Of a stretch of DNA of 49,650 nucleotides, positions 1 through 8,170 are shown piece by piece. The translations under genes were made by a program, and so were the position numbers. The stretch is from positions 1 to 49,650 of the forward strand of contig JBBIOI010000007.1 of NCBI GenBank assembly GCA_037443425.1. Direction: 5' to 3'. The notes beneath the pieces are model-generated. The model made no database searches, had not been told where the DNA came from, and saw only the letters and a list, made by a program, of their open reading frames with translations. Position 1 is the stretch's first letter, and each line of letters opens with the position of its first letter. Source of the stretch: JBBIOI01 sp037443425. GTDB lineage: Bacteria; Desulfobacterota; BSN033; UBA1163.

Positions 1-97
1 CGCTGGTTATTCCTGTGTTTGAAAGTCCCCCATAACAGGAAAATATGATGTTCTCATGAGTCTTCATTCCTTCTTGCCAGTGTTTCTCTTCTGCCAT
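1..97 (-). CDS. DGC-like zinc-binding protein, N-terminal fragment
   Basis: A reading frame opens at an ATG at 97 on the minus strand behind a strong ribosome binding site (GGAGGAG, about 5 bases upstream) and runs off the left edge of the window. It starts MAEEKHWQEG and contains IIFSCYGGLSNTG. The Cys-x-Gly-x-Ser-Asn-x-Gly pattern resembles the start of DGC-domain proteins, which are small putative zinc-binding proteins. Only about 32 residues are visible, so the family is tentative. It lies downstream of the Fe-S protein and XdhC genes on the same strand and may share their transcript. Confidence 0.55.
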   Translation of the reverse strand, partial: MAEEKHWQEGMKTHENIIFSCYGGLSNTGITS

Positions 98-129
98 GTT
101 TCTCCTCCTTTCTCGGTTTTAAATATAAA

Positions 130-152
130 TGCAGGCTAAAGCCTGCGGCTAC
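130..152. repeat. short intergenic palindrome (GGCTAAAGCC type)
   Basis: The sequence GCAGGCTAAAGCCTGC is an inverted repeat followed by GGCTAC. A related core, CGGCTAAAGCC, recurs near 5001 inside another intergenic repeat. It lies in the 149-base gap between two minus-strand genes. It is probably a dispersed intergenic repeat; it lacks the U-tract expected of a terminator. Confidence 0.4.
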
Positions 153-246
153 GTCTCCTGTTTTCCTTTCTCAGAATTACTTGAATTCCTTCTTCCCTAC
201 AGGGATTTCTATCTTCAATATATTCTCCTCCAGTGGAAGAGTACAG

Positions 247-786
247 TTAAGGGACCTCATATCCAGACGATTCGAGAAGCTTGAGCAGGGCCTCTCGTTT
301 CTCTTCATATTTTTGAGAAAATAATGGTTGACATTTGGAGATTTCAGCCTCATGCCTTAACAATTTATAGGCAAATGCAAAACAGGTTCTCTCCCCACAT
401 TCCTTGCAGTTTGTTCCTGGAAGAAATTTAATCACATCAGCAGATTTCAGTTCTTTTGCTGTGGTGTAATCCGGTTCAATTTTATTACGATTCTGATAGG
501 TCTCATTAATGATTCGTTTCAATTCTTCCATCATCTGTCTTGCCTCTTTTTCATCCTCCAATTTGGTAATGGCAATCTCCTTCGGCCGAAAGGTAACCAG
601 ATGGCCCTTCATTTTTATGGTTAAGATTTTGCTCTGATCAATATAATGAATACCTTTGAGTGTCCGGTTGAGGTATGGGAGGACTTCACTAATATCATCA
701 GAAAGTTTTACAATGGCATTAACCTTTTCTGCAGAAAAATTACATTCTGGAAGAACAATCCTCAGTTGATAATCACGAAGTAACAT
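247..786 (-). CDS. [4Fe-4S] domain protein
   Basis: This is a 179-residue soluble protein. The N-terminal ~110 residues are not recognised. Residues ~122-155 carry GTNCKECGERTCFAFA followed by a Cys about 20 residues on. This Cys-x2-Cys-x4-Cys...Cys arrangement is typical of the FeS domain found in the corrinoid/iron-sulfur protein of the acetyl-CoA pathway and in many anaerobe redox proteins. It probably binds a [4Fe-4S] cluster. The start at 786 overlaps the end of xdhC by 14 bases, so the two are translationally coupled and it may help in maturation of a molybdenum hydroxylase. That role is inferred from position only. Confidence 0.7.
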   Translation of the reverse strand: MLLRDYQLRIVLPECNFSAEKVNAIVKLSDDISEVLPYLNRTLKGIHYIDQSKILTIKMKGHLVTFRPKEIAITKLEDEKEARQMMEELKRIINETYQNRNKIEPDYTTAKELKSADVIKFLPGTNCKECGERTCFAFAYKLLRHEAEISKCQPLFSQKYEEKREALLKLLESSGYEVP

Positions 787-1588
787 TATTTTCCACTCCT
801 TTCTTCTTAAAGACTTCTACTTTTCCCTTCTTCACCGCGATAATTTCAGCAGCAATGCTTATGGCAATCTCCTCAGGGGTTTCCCCGCCGATATCCAATC
901 CAATTGGGGCTTTAAGTTTCTGAAATGCCTCTTCCGAAACTCCTTTTTTCTTAATTTCCTCCTTCATTGTCATGATCTTTCTCATACTTCCAATCATTCC
1001 TATATATTTGAAATCTTTCTGGATCAATTGGTTTAGGATCTTCTCATCTCTGGAAAAGCCTCTCGAGAGAAGAACGATATAAGTTCTGGGATCTGAGGGG
1101 AGATCTCTGGCGAATTGCTCCATATCAGTCAGAATTAAACCTTCAATTTCAGGAAACATATCTTTCCTGAGAAGCTCCTGGCTATCATCCACTACCGATA
1201 CATTAAAACCCACTGACTTCATTAAAGAGGCAAGCCTTCGCGTGATATGACCAGCTCCAAAGATGATGAGCCTTTCCTCTGGTAGAACAGGTTCGATATA
1301 TACCTCAAGTTCCCCTCCACACATCATATCCAGTTTTCCTTTCTCAATATCCAGAGTAAAAGAAGCTATTCTTGGTTCACCTTTTCTTATAGCCTCTAAT
1401 GCTTCTTCAATCGCCTTCTTCTCAAGATCTCCCCCTCCCATCGTCCCAATGGTTGTTCCATCATTTAAAACTATCATTTTGGCCCCTGCCCTTCTTGGGA
1501 CAGAGCCTCGGGTTTTAGTGACAATCATAAGAGCAGCAGGTTTTCCAGCTCGTTTTAACTCTACCAATTTTTCAAAAATATCTTCCAA
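773..1588 (-). CDS. xdhC: XdhC/CoxI family molybdenum-enzyme maturation factor
   Basis: The 271-residue protein has an N-terminal XdhC/CoxI domain (residues ~10-75, with TKTRGSVPRRAGAKM and GTMGGGDLE) and a C-terminal Rossmann domain (from ~105, with IFGAGHITRRLASL and GMIGS). Family members bind molybdenum cofactor and help insert or sulfurate it in xanthine dehydrogenase or CO-dehydrogenase type enzymes. The start is TTG at 1588 behind AAAAGGAG, 6 bases away. No molybdenum hydroxylase subunits are in the window; the molybdopterin enzyme at 26.4-29.1 kb is of a different class. The next gene, an Fe-S protein, overlaps its 3' end. Confidence 0.88.
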   Translation of the reverse strand: MEDIFEKLVELKRAGKPAALMIVTKTRGSVPRRAGAKMIVLNDGTTIGTMGGGDLEKKAIEEALEAIRKGEPRIASFTLDIEKGKLDMMCGGELEVYIEPVLPEERLIIFGAGHITRRLASLMKSVGFNVSVVDDSQELLRKDMFPEIEGLILTDMEQFARDLPSDPRTYIVLLSRGFSRDEKILNQLIQKDFKYIGMIGSMRKIMTMKEEIKKKGVSEEAFQKLKAPIGLDIGGETPEEIAISIAAEIIAVKKGKVEVFKKKGVENNVTS

Positions 1589-1675
1589 TTACTTCTCCTT
1601 TTTAACTCGCTTGGGGTTTCAAAAACTCAGATGATCTTTGAAACCAGGATCATATTTCCAGTTTTTACCTTTATG

Positions 1676-1701
1676 ATTATATGATTCATTAATCATATAA
1701 T
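1676..1701. promoter_or_regulatory. perfect AT-rich palindrome upstream of xdhC
   Basis: ATTATATGATT and AATCATATAAT form two perfect 11-base arms around the loop CATT. The element lies 88 bases upstream of the xdhC start. It could be a repressor operator or a hairpin. No regulator gene is adjacent, and the AT richness raises the chance of coincidence. Confidence 0.35.
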
Positions 1702-1844
1702 ATAAAATAGAAAATTATTCAAGCAACTCCATAATCTCGATAAGCAAATCTTTAAAAATATACTTCATTATCTTCGAATTAATATGCTTTCTAGCCTAAC
1801 TTTTATCTAAATTGAGATTTTTTATAAAAAGCAAATATTTATAA

Positions 1845-1945
1845 GTCATTGTGAGCATCCAAAGGATGCGTGGCAATCTAACGAAGTCTTTGCGAGCCCG
1901 AAGGGCATGGCAATCTCATGGACTCCTCGCTTCGCTCGGAATGAC
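1845..1945. repeat. intergenic repeat flanked by GTCATT/AATGAC
   Basis: About 101 bases begin with GTCATTGTGAGC and end with TCGGAATGAC, giving inverted ends. Two internal units, ending GTGGCAATCT and ATGGCAATCT, are related to each other. Related copies lie near 4852-4927, 4941-5021 and 11244-11277, with a decayed trace near 37073. They look like members of a dispersed non-coding repeat family. Confidence 0.7.
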
Positions 1946-2097
1946 AAACATGGTATACATCTCATTGCAATAAAGCCTCATCAGAGAGAGGGGGGCGGTA
2001 CGACTCGCAACCGAGGTGAAGGGGATAAATGTAAAAATTTAATTGCTTTGAGTAATAGGTGAGATTTTTATCGTGTTTGGTATTATAATTTAATACA

Positions 2098-2652
2098 ATG
2101 GATACTTTGACTATATTTATAATTGCTTTTAGTTTAGCTATGGATGCAGTTGCTGTTTCTGTAAGTAATGGAATATCAATTCAACATAAAAGGACAAACC
2201 ATGCTATAAGGATTGGTCTATCTTTTGGTCTCTTTCAGGCATTCATGCCAATTCTTGGGTGGGGATTTGGTTTAATCGTCAAAGAGTTTATTTCGGGTAT
2301 TGATCACTGGTTAGCATTTGGCCTTCTCGGTTTAATTGGTTTTAAAATGATTTATGAATCTACAAAGATTGAAAGAGAAAGAAAAAAGGTTCTTTATCTA
2401 AAATTATGGGTACTTTTAGTACTTTCCTTGGCTACCAGTATCGATGCAATGGTTGTTGGAATTGGCTTTGCTTTATTAAATATTTCAATCGCTACTCCAG
2501 TTATCATTATTGGGGGTGTAACATCTGTGTTGTCATTTTTTGGTTTTTTCCTTGGAAATAAGATTGGTTATTATTTTGGGAAAAGGATAGAATTCCTTGG
2601 TGGGGTGATTTTGATTGCCATCGGGGTCAAAATCTTAATCGATCATATTTAA
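2098..2652 (+). CDS. mntP: MntP-like manganese efflux pump
   Basis: This 184-residue membrane protein has about six hydrophobic segments. The two repeat halves carry the family's paired acidic motifs: AMDAVAVS (Asp16) and TSIDAMVVG (Asp116). The length is normal for MntP (formerly YebN), an inner-membrane Mn(II) exporter. No ribosome binding site precedes the ATG, and a TATAAT lies 8 bases upstream, so the transcript may be leaderless. Substrate is assigned by family only. It stands just before phoB on the same strand, with 56 bases between them. Confidence 0.85.
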   Translation: MDTLTIFIIAFSLAMDAVAVSVSNGISIQHKRTNHAIRIGLSFGLFQAFMPILGWGFGLIVKEFISGIDHWLAFGLLGLIGFKMIYESTKIERERKKVLYLKLWVLLVLSLATSIDAMVVGIGFALLNISIATPVIIIGGVTSVLSFFGFFLGNKIGYYFGKRIEFLGGVILIAIGVKILIDHI

Positions 2653-2708
2653 ATGCAATCTAACATAAGGGGCATAAGCCCTAATTTGAAAAACAGGGAC
2701 TTTGAAAT

Positions 2709-3392
2709 ATGAAACCCATATTAATTATAGAAGATGAAAAAGATATAGTTGATCTGATAGATTATCACTTAAAACAGGCAGGTTTTATTGTAATTAAGGC
2801 TTATGATGGTGCATCTGGTTTGGATAAAGCAAGAAAAGAAAAACCGGACCTGATTATTTTAGATCTTATGTTACCTGAAATGGACGGAAAGGATGTCTGT
2901 AAATCGCTAAAGTCAAATCCCGAGACACAATCGATTCCAATCTTAATGCTAACAGCTAAGGCAGAGGAGGTAGATCGTATCGTAGGATTTGAGATAGGGG
3001 CAGATGATTATGTAACAAAGCCATTTAGTCCGAGGGAACTTGTACTCAGAGTTAAGGCGATTCTTCGTCGAAAAGAGGCCCCCGAAGAGATGAAGCTTAT
3101 TAGGATTAAAGGTCTTGTGATCGATCCTTCTCGTCATATGGTTTCTATTAATAATAAGCAGATTCGATTAACAGCAACAGAGTTTAAACTCCTCTTTGAG
3201 CTTACTTCAAAAAGGGGAAGAGTTCTTACAAGAGAAATACTTCTTGATCGAGTTTGGGGATATACATATGAGGGTTATGCACGAACAGTTGATACACATA
3301 TTCGTCGCTTAAGGGAGAAACTTGGCTCTATGGGAGACTATATCGAAACTCTTCGTGGGGTTGGGTATCGTTTTCGAGAGGAAGAGGAATGA
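2709..3392 (+). CDS. phoB: phosphate regulon response regulator PhoB
   Basis: The 227-residue protein has a receiver domain (residues 1-120) with acidic pocket Glu8/Asp9, phospho-acceptor Asp52 in LDLMLPEMDG and Lys104 in YVTKPF. A C-terminal OmpR-type winged helix (residues ~130-225) follows, with RLTATEFKLL and GRVLTREILLDRVWG. The stop overlaps the phoR start in ATGA. Adjacency to phoR and pstSCAB supports the PhoB role over other OmpR regulators. It would bind the direct repeats at 5250-5282. Confidence 0.92.
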   Translation: MKPILIIEDEKDIVDLIDYHLKQAGFIVIKAYDGASGLDKARKEKPDLIILDLMLPEMDGKDVCKSLKSNPETQSIPILMLTAKAEEVDRIVGFEIGADDYVTKPFSPRELVLRVKAILRRKEAPEEMKLIRIKGLVIDPSRHMVSINNKQIRLTATEFKLLFELTSKRGRVLTREILLDRVWGYTYEGYARTVDTHIRRLREKLGSMGDYIETLRGVGYRFREEEE

Positions 3393-4768
3393 AGTTAAGG
3401 GTTCAACTTTGGTGGATTAGTATTATAAGCTTTTCCTTACTTGTTTTCCTGTTTATACAGGGATTTTTGTTTCTTCTTCTAAAAAAATCTTTTTTTATCT
3501 CTTCTCTTCTAGGCTTTTTAATCTCATTCTGGATGACATATTTTTTAATTAAGCATATTACTCAACCCATTGAAGAAGTTCTCAGTAAGATTCTCAAGAT
3601 TATTAAGTCTTATTCAAGATCGAGCATCAAGATTAAATCGATAAGAGAATTTCATACCCTTGCAAGAGAGATAGAAAAGGTTGAAATTCAATTAAAGAAC
3701 AGGTTCGAAGAGATTTCAAGGGAGACTGATTATTTAAATGCTGTCCTTAAGGGAATGGGAGAAGGAGTCTTGGTTGTAGATGAAAGTGGTAAGATTATCT
3801 TAGCAAACGATGCCTTAAAAAGAGTTCTTTCCCTCCCTTCTGATGTTTCATCCAGAAGACCTCTTGAAATCATTAGAAATGCAAGATTAGAAGAGGCAAT
3901 TAGAGAGACACTTCAAAAGGAAGATAATCTTTCCTTTGAACTTAATCTTCCATTGCCAGTTGGGAAAACGTTTGAGGTAAATATAGTAAGAATTCCTTCT
4001 ACAGAGAAAAGTAATGAAGAAAAGAAAGGTTTCAATGGGGTTATAGCTGTATTTCATGACATAACCCGATTAAAGGAATTGGAGAAAATTCGTCAAGATT
4101 TTATAGCTAATGTATCACACGAACTGCGAACTCCGCTGAGCGCAATTAGAGGGTATGCAGAAACGCTCCTGGAAGAGGGTTTAAAAAATGATGTTGCTCA
4201 AAGGTTTCTTCAAATAATTAAAAAACATTCTGACCGGCTGGAAAAGATTGTAGATGATCTTTTACTACTCTCAAAAATGGAATCACAAGAATTTCAATGG
4301 AATAAGGATTCTATTTTTGTGTCTGATCTCATTTCAGGAGTCTTAGAGTTTCTAGGGGATTCTTTTGAGAAAAAAAATATTACTGTTTCGATACCAAGTT
4401 TTCCTTCTAACCTTAAGGTTTATGGCGACCGTCAATATCTGGAACAGGTTCTTTTTAACCTTCTTGATAATGCAATTAAATATGGACGAGAAAATGGGAC
4501 GATTAAAATTTCAGTTGTAAAAACGGATGAGAAGGAAGTTAAGATCTCGGTAACAGATGATGGGATAGGTATTTCACAAGAAGATATATCAAGGATATTT
4601 GAAAGGTTTTATCGGGTAGATAAAGGTAGGTCCCGGGAATTAGGAGGAACAGGTCTCGGTCTTTCCATTGTTAAACATATTGTTCAAGCTCATGGCGGAA
4701 GAGTATGGGTTGAAAGCACTCTTGGAAAAGGATCCACATTTCATTTTACACTGCCAATCATTAAATAA
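3389..4768 (+). CDS. phoR: phosphate sensor histidine kinase PhoR
   Basis: The 459-residue kinase has two N-terminal membrane helices (residues ~9-32 and ~36-55) and almost no periplasmic loop, as in PhoR proteins that sense through the Pst transporter. A HAMP-like linker (~57-110) and a PAS domain (~112-230) follow. The HisKA domain carries His244 in NVSHELRTPLS. The ATPase domain has its N box (NLLDNAIKYG) and G boxes (DDGIGIS, GGTGLGLS). It overlaps phoB by 4 bases. It is expected to phosphorylate PhoB under phosphate limitation. No phoU is seen next to pst. Confidence 0.92.
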   Translation: MKLRVQLWWISIISFSLLVFLFIQGFLFLLLKKSFFISSLLGFLISFWMTYFLIKHITQPIEEVLSKILKIIKSYSRSSIKIKSIREFHTLAREIEKVEIQLKNRFEEISRETDYLNAVLKGMGEGVLVVDESGKIILANDALKRVLSLPSDVSSRRPLEIIRNARLEEAIRETLQKEDNLSFELNLPLPVGKTFEVNIVRIPSTEKSNEEKKGFNGVIAVFHDITRLKELEKIRQDFIANVSHELRTPLSAIRGYAETLLEEGLKNDVAQRFLQIIKKHSDRLEKIVDDLLLLSKMESQEFQWNKDSIFVSDLISGVLEFLGDSFEKKNITVSIPSFPSNLKVYGDRQYLEQVLFNLLDNAIKYGRENGTIKISVVKTDEKEVKISVTDDGIGISQEDISRIFERFYRVDKGRSRELGGTGLGLSIVKHIVQAHGGRVWVESTLGKGSTFHFTLPIIK

Positions 4769-4851
4769 AATCTAAATTTTACCTAAATTGAACAACTCTT
4801 TACTTAAAGTATTTCCGTTAAAGCTGTATCCGCTTTGGACGGATATTTATA

Positions 4852-4927
4852 AGTAATTGCGAGCACCTCGTGCTTGATGCGGAGAACATGGAAATCACAA
4901 AGATTTCTCACATCCGTTCGAAATGAC
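4852..4927. repeat. intergenic repeat copy 2
   Basis: It starts AGTAATTGCGAGCACCTCG and ends CGAAATGAC, matching the family at 1845-1945 (GCGAGC near the start, AATGAC at the end). The GGCAATCT core is altered to GGAAATCA. Confidence 0.6.
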
Positions 4928-4940
4928 AAACATATCCTCT

Positions 4941-5021
4941 GTCATTCCGAGCAAAGCGAGGAATCTATAGAATTCAAACCCTTATAAAACATAGATTCTT
5001 CGGCTAAAGCCTCAGAATGAC
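4941..5021. repeat. intergenic repeat copy 3
   Basis: It begins GTCATTCCGAGCAAAGCGAG and ends CAGAATGAC, so the ends form an inverted repeat. Internal GAATCTATAG and ATAGATTC arms can also pair. It lies 14 bases from copy 2. Confidence 0.6.
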
Positions 5022-5249
5022 ATTACGACACAGCCTTGCATTTGGGTATATGGGAAGGTGAGGAGGTATGTTAAGTGAGCTGAAACAAAAATTTAATCTT
5101 TTCATCATCGTTTTGTAACATTCTTAGATTATTTATTAATTAGTTTATAGAGATTTTAGGATTTATTAAATCAAATCATTGCAAAGGATTTACACCTAAA
5201 TTTAAGGGAAGGGGGTGGAATAGATGAGGTAATAAAAAGTTAATATATT

Positions 5250-5282
5250 TATAACAAAATTGTAACAATATTGTAACAAAAA
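5250..5282 (+). promoter_or_regulatory. Pho box: three 11-base direct repeats
   Basis: TATAACAAAAT, TGTAACAATAT and TGTAACAAAAA follow one another without gaps. The 11-base spacing and TGTAACA core match the direct-repeat form of PhoB binding sites. They end 29 bases before the pstS ATG, so PhoB binding here would control the pst operon. Confidence 0.75.
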
Positions 5283-5310
5283 TAATTTAACTTAAAAGGA
5301 GGATTTGAGA

Positions 5311-6321
5311 ATGAAAAAGATACTTTTTATCTTCGCAAGCATATTAGGAATGCTTGGAATTATGACCTATGTTTATGGTCTTACATCTGCTAATGCACAG
5401 GTAAAAATCATCAGAATTGATGGTTCTAGTACCGTATACCCGATTACAGAAGCAGTTGCTGAGGAGTTTCAGAAGGCAAAAGGAAGAGCTATTAAGATTA
5501 CAGTAGGAATTTCTGGCACAGGTGGTGGTTTTAAAAAATTCTGTAGAGGTGAGACTGATATATCAAATGCTTCAAGACCCATAGTAAAGAAAGAGATCGA
5601 TGCTTGTAAAGAGGCTGGAATTGAATATATTGAACTTCCAATAGGTTATGACGGGATTGCGGTCATGGTCAACCCCCAAAATACTTGGGTGACTTCCATG
5701 ACACCAGCAGATCTCAAAAAGATATGGGAGCCGGCGGCGGAACGAGTCATTACGAAATGGAATCAGGTAAACCCGAAATGGCCAGATATCCCCTTAAAAC
5801 TTTATGGTCCTGGAGTTGATTCAGGCACCTTCGATTATTTTACTGAAGCAATCGTTGGAAAGTCGAGATCAAGTCGAGGGGATTTCACGGCAAGCGAAGA
5901 CGATAATGTCCTCGTTCAAGGCATTGCAATGGACAAAGGGGCTCTCGGTTTTTTTGGATATGCATATTATGCAGAAAACAAGGATAAATTGAAGATTGTC
6001 CCTATTGACGAAGGAAAGGGTCCTGTCACACCATCAGAAAAAACAATCATGGATGGAAGCTATCATCCCCTCTCCAGACCAATCTTTATCTATGTGAGCA
6101 AGAGGGCAGCAGAGAAGCCTGAAGTTAGAGAGTTTGTTGAGTTTTATCTCAAGAATGCTCCAAAGTTGGTCAAACAGGTCAAGTATGTCCCTCTCCCAGA
6201 TCGAGCCTATCGACTCGCAGAGGAAAGGTTTGCTAAACGAATCACCGGAACAATTTTCGCTGGGGAGGCAAAAGTTGGGATGAAGATTGAGGATCTCCTG
6301 AAATTGGAAGAGAAAAAATAA
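5311..6321 (+). CDS. pstS: phosphate-binding protein PstS
   Basis: This 336-residue protein is the periplasmic phosphate receptor of the Pst ABC transporter. A signal peptide covers residues 1 to ~29, with probable cleavage after the Ala in TSANA. The phosphate-binding loops are visible as IDGSSTVYPITEA and ISGTGGGFKKFCRGETDISNASRP, with GVDSGTFDYF later. ATG at 5311 is preferred over the upstream in-frame TTG because AAAGGAGG lies 8 bases before it. It opens the pstSCAB operon directly after the Pho box. Confidence 0.93.
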   Translation: MKKILFIFASILGMLGIMTYVYGLTSANAQVKIIRIDGSSTVYPITEAVAEEFQKAKGRAIKITVGISGTGGGFKKFCRGETDISNASRPIVKKEIDACKEAGIEYIELPIGYDGIAVMVNPQNTWVTSMTPADLKKIWEPAAERVITKWNQVNPKWPDIPLKLYGPGVDSGTFDYFTEAIVGKSRSSRGDFTASEDDNVLVQGIAMDKGALGFFGYAYYAENKDKLKIVPIDEGKGPVTPSEKTIMDGSYHPLSRPIFIYVSKRAAEKPEVREFVEFYLKNAPKLVKQVKYVPLPDRAYRLAEERFAKRITGTIFAGEAKVGMKIEDLLKLEEKK

Positions 6322-6326
6322 TATTC

Positions 6327-7217
6327 ATGCATAAAAAGAGGTTTTCGAAAATAGAAGAGAGGGTCATTGAAGGTGTGTTGTTATTCAGTGCCCTCTCTTC
6401 CATTTTTATCACACTCAGTATTGTCTTCATCCTGTTCTTCGAAGCATTGGGATTCTTTAAAGATGTATCACTTCGGGAGTTTCTGACCGGTACACAATGG
6501 ACACCTCTTTTTGCTCAACCCAAATTTGGTATCTTACCCCTGGTGACTGGAACGCTCCTGGTAACCGGAATTGCTGTTCTCGTCTCGTTGCCTATTGGCC
6601 TCATCGTTGCTGTTTATCTAAGCGAGTATGCCCCCTTTAAGGTGAAAGAGGTTGCAAAACCTATTCTGGAGCTCCTGGCAGCTGTTCCAACAGTGGTTTA
6701 TGGTTATTTTGCACTACTTTTCCTCACCCCTGTTTTACAAAAACTTATTCCAAATCTCTCAGGATTTAATGCCCTTAGCCCTGGCATTATCATTGGGATC
6801 ATGATCATTCCCTATGTAAGTTCAGTGAGTGAGGATTCCATGAAGGCTGTCCCGATGCATATCCGGGAGGGATCTTATGCCATGGGTGCGACTAAATTCC
6901 AAACTGCCTTTAAAGTAATTATACCCGCTGCCTTTTCTGGTATCGCGGCTGCCTTCATCATTGGTATCTCCAGAGCCATTGGAGAGACGATGGTCGTGGC
7001 GATTGCAGCAGGGATGATGCCCAATCTGACACTCAATCCAATTGAACCGATCCAGACTTTAACTGCCTATATTGTTGGAGTAAGTCTGGGAGATGTTCCT
7101 CATGGCACCATTGAGTATAAGACCATTTTTGCTGCTGGGATCACTCTTTTTTTGATGACCCTGACGTTAAATATTCTGGGATTCTGGTTCAGGAAAAGAA
7201 TAAGGGAGGTGTATTAG
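6327..7217 (+). CDS. pstC: phosphate ABC transporter permease PstC
   Basis: The 296-residue inner-membrane protein has six predicted helices and the binding-protein-dependent transport motif (residues ~185-220, with REGSYAMGATKFQTAFKVI and ISRAIGETMVV). It pairs with PstA to form the phosphate channel. It starts 6 bases after pstS. No strong ribosome binding site is visible, so translation may depend on coupling to pstS. Confidence 0.92.
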   Translation: MHKKRFSKIEERVIEGVLLFSALSSIFITLSIVFILFFEALGFFKDVSLREFLTGTQWTPLFAQPKFGILPLVTGTLLVTGIAVLVSLPIGLIVAVYLSEYAPFKVKEVAKPILELLAAVPTVVYGYFALLFLTPVLQKLIPNLSGFNALSPGIIIGIMIIPYVSSVSEDSMKAVPMHIREGSYAMGATKFQTAFKVIIPAAFSGIAAAFIIGISRAIGETMVVAIAAGMMPNLTLNPIEPIQTLTAYIVGVSLGDVPHGTIEYKTIFAAGITLFLMTLTLNILGFWFRKRIREVY

Positions 7218-7219
7218 GT

Positions 7220-8152
7220 ATGTCTCAAACTCAAAAACTCGATGTTATTGAGATGAGAAGAAGGATCGCTCTGAATAAATCTCGAGATTACATATTTTGG
7301 ATTATTGGACTTCTCTCAACCATGATTGGTTTTGTCCTACTTTTTACACTCATCATCGATCTTTTCATTGACGGTATTTCAAGACTGAGTTTTCAATTTC
7401 TTGTTTCCTATCCTTCACGGTTCCCAGAAAAGGCAGGCATTCTTTCTGCCTGGGTAGGAACAACCCTGGTGATGATAGTCACCGCAGCCACTGCCGTTCC
7501 TTTAGGAATCGGTGCAGGAATCTATTTAGAAGAATATAGCAGAAAAAATTGGCTGACCCACCTGATCGAAATTAACATAAATAACCTTGCAGGAGTACCC
7601 TCTATCATCTATGGACTCTTGGCATTAGGTCTTTTTGTCTATTTTTTCAAATTCGGAGAGAGTATTTTAACAGGGGGATTAACCTTGGGCCTTTTAATTC
7701 TTCCAATGGTGGTTATCACTACAAGAGAATCTATCAGGTCGATCCCAAACTCGATTCGTGAAGCTTCTTATGCACTTGGAGCAACAAAATGGCAAACGAT
7801 TCGTGACCATGTTTTTCCTTATTCAATGGGTGGGATACTTACCGGGATAATCATTGGGCTTTCGAGGGCTGTTGGAGAAACAGCACCCTTAATTACTGTT
7901 GGAGCTTTGACATTTATTGCCTTTCTTCCTTCTTTTCCAATAAGCTCTACATTTCCTTTTATTTCATTCAAATGGTTATTTGACCCCTTTACAGTATTGC
8001 CCATTCAAATATTCAACTGGGTTTCCCGACCTCAAAAAGAATTTCATTTAAATGCAGCAGCTGCTGGTATAGTTCTTATTCTTATGACACTAATAATGAA
8101 TGGATTGGCTATTTATCTCCGATATAGATTTAGAAAGAAAATAAAATGGTAA
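7220..8152 (+). CDS. pstA: phosphate ABC transporter permease PstA
   Basis: The 310-residue permease is the second channel subunit. A ~25-residue N-terminal cytoplasmic stretch precedes six membrane helices. The coupling motif is REASYALGATKWQTIRDHV followed by GLSRAVGETAPL, the usual PstA form. It begins 3 bases after pstC, so translation is coupled. Order and spacing match a standard pst operon. Confidence 0.92.
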   Translation: MSQTQKLDVIEMRRRIALNKSRDYIFWIIGLLSTMIGFVLLFTLIIDLFIDGISRLSFQFLVSYPSRFPEKAGILSAWVGTTLVMIVTAATAVPLGIGAGIYLEEYSRKNWLTHLIEININNLAGVPSIIYGLLALGLFVYFFKFGESILTGGLTLGLLILPMVVITTRESIRSIPNSIREASYALGATKWQTIRDHVFPYSMGGILTGIIIGLSRAVGETAPLITVGALTFIAFLPSFPISSTFPFISFKWLFDPFTVLPIQIFNWVSRPQKEFHLNAAAAGIVLILMTLIMNGLAIYLRYRFRKKIKW

Positions 8153-8170
8153 TAATGGTTAGGCTCTCTA

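Larger units (their letters stand above)
1589..2097. other. 509-base intergenic region between xdhC and mntP
   Basis: The region contains the palindrome at 1676-1701 and the repeat at 1845-1945. A TATAAT sits at 2084-2089, only 8 bases before the mntP ATG, with no convincing -35. The G-rich stretch near 1988-2030 was inspected for a manganese (yybP-ykoY) riboswitch and none could be supported. Nothing else was recognised. Confidence 0.5.
4769..5310. other. 542-base region between phoR and pstS: repeats and Pho box
   Basis: The region holds two GTCATT/AATGAC-type repeats at about 4852-5021 and three 11-base PhoB-type repeats at 5250-5282. It ends with a strong ribosome binding site for pstS. 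No open reading frame was supported in it. Confidence 0.6.

Noticed and set aside
189..232. Short frame after a GGAGGAG-like site, encoding about 13 residues
   Set aside because: It is too short and has no start better than TTG; it probably reflects a chance A/G-rich stretch.
1965..2097. Possible manganese (yybP-ykoY) riboswitch before mntP
   Set aside because: The G-rich stretch lacks the conserved paired loops, and no terminator hairpin precedes the ATG.
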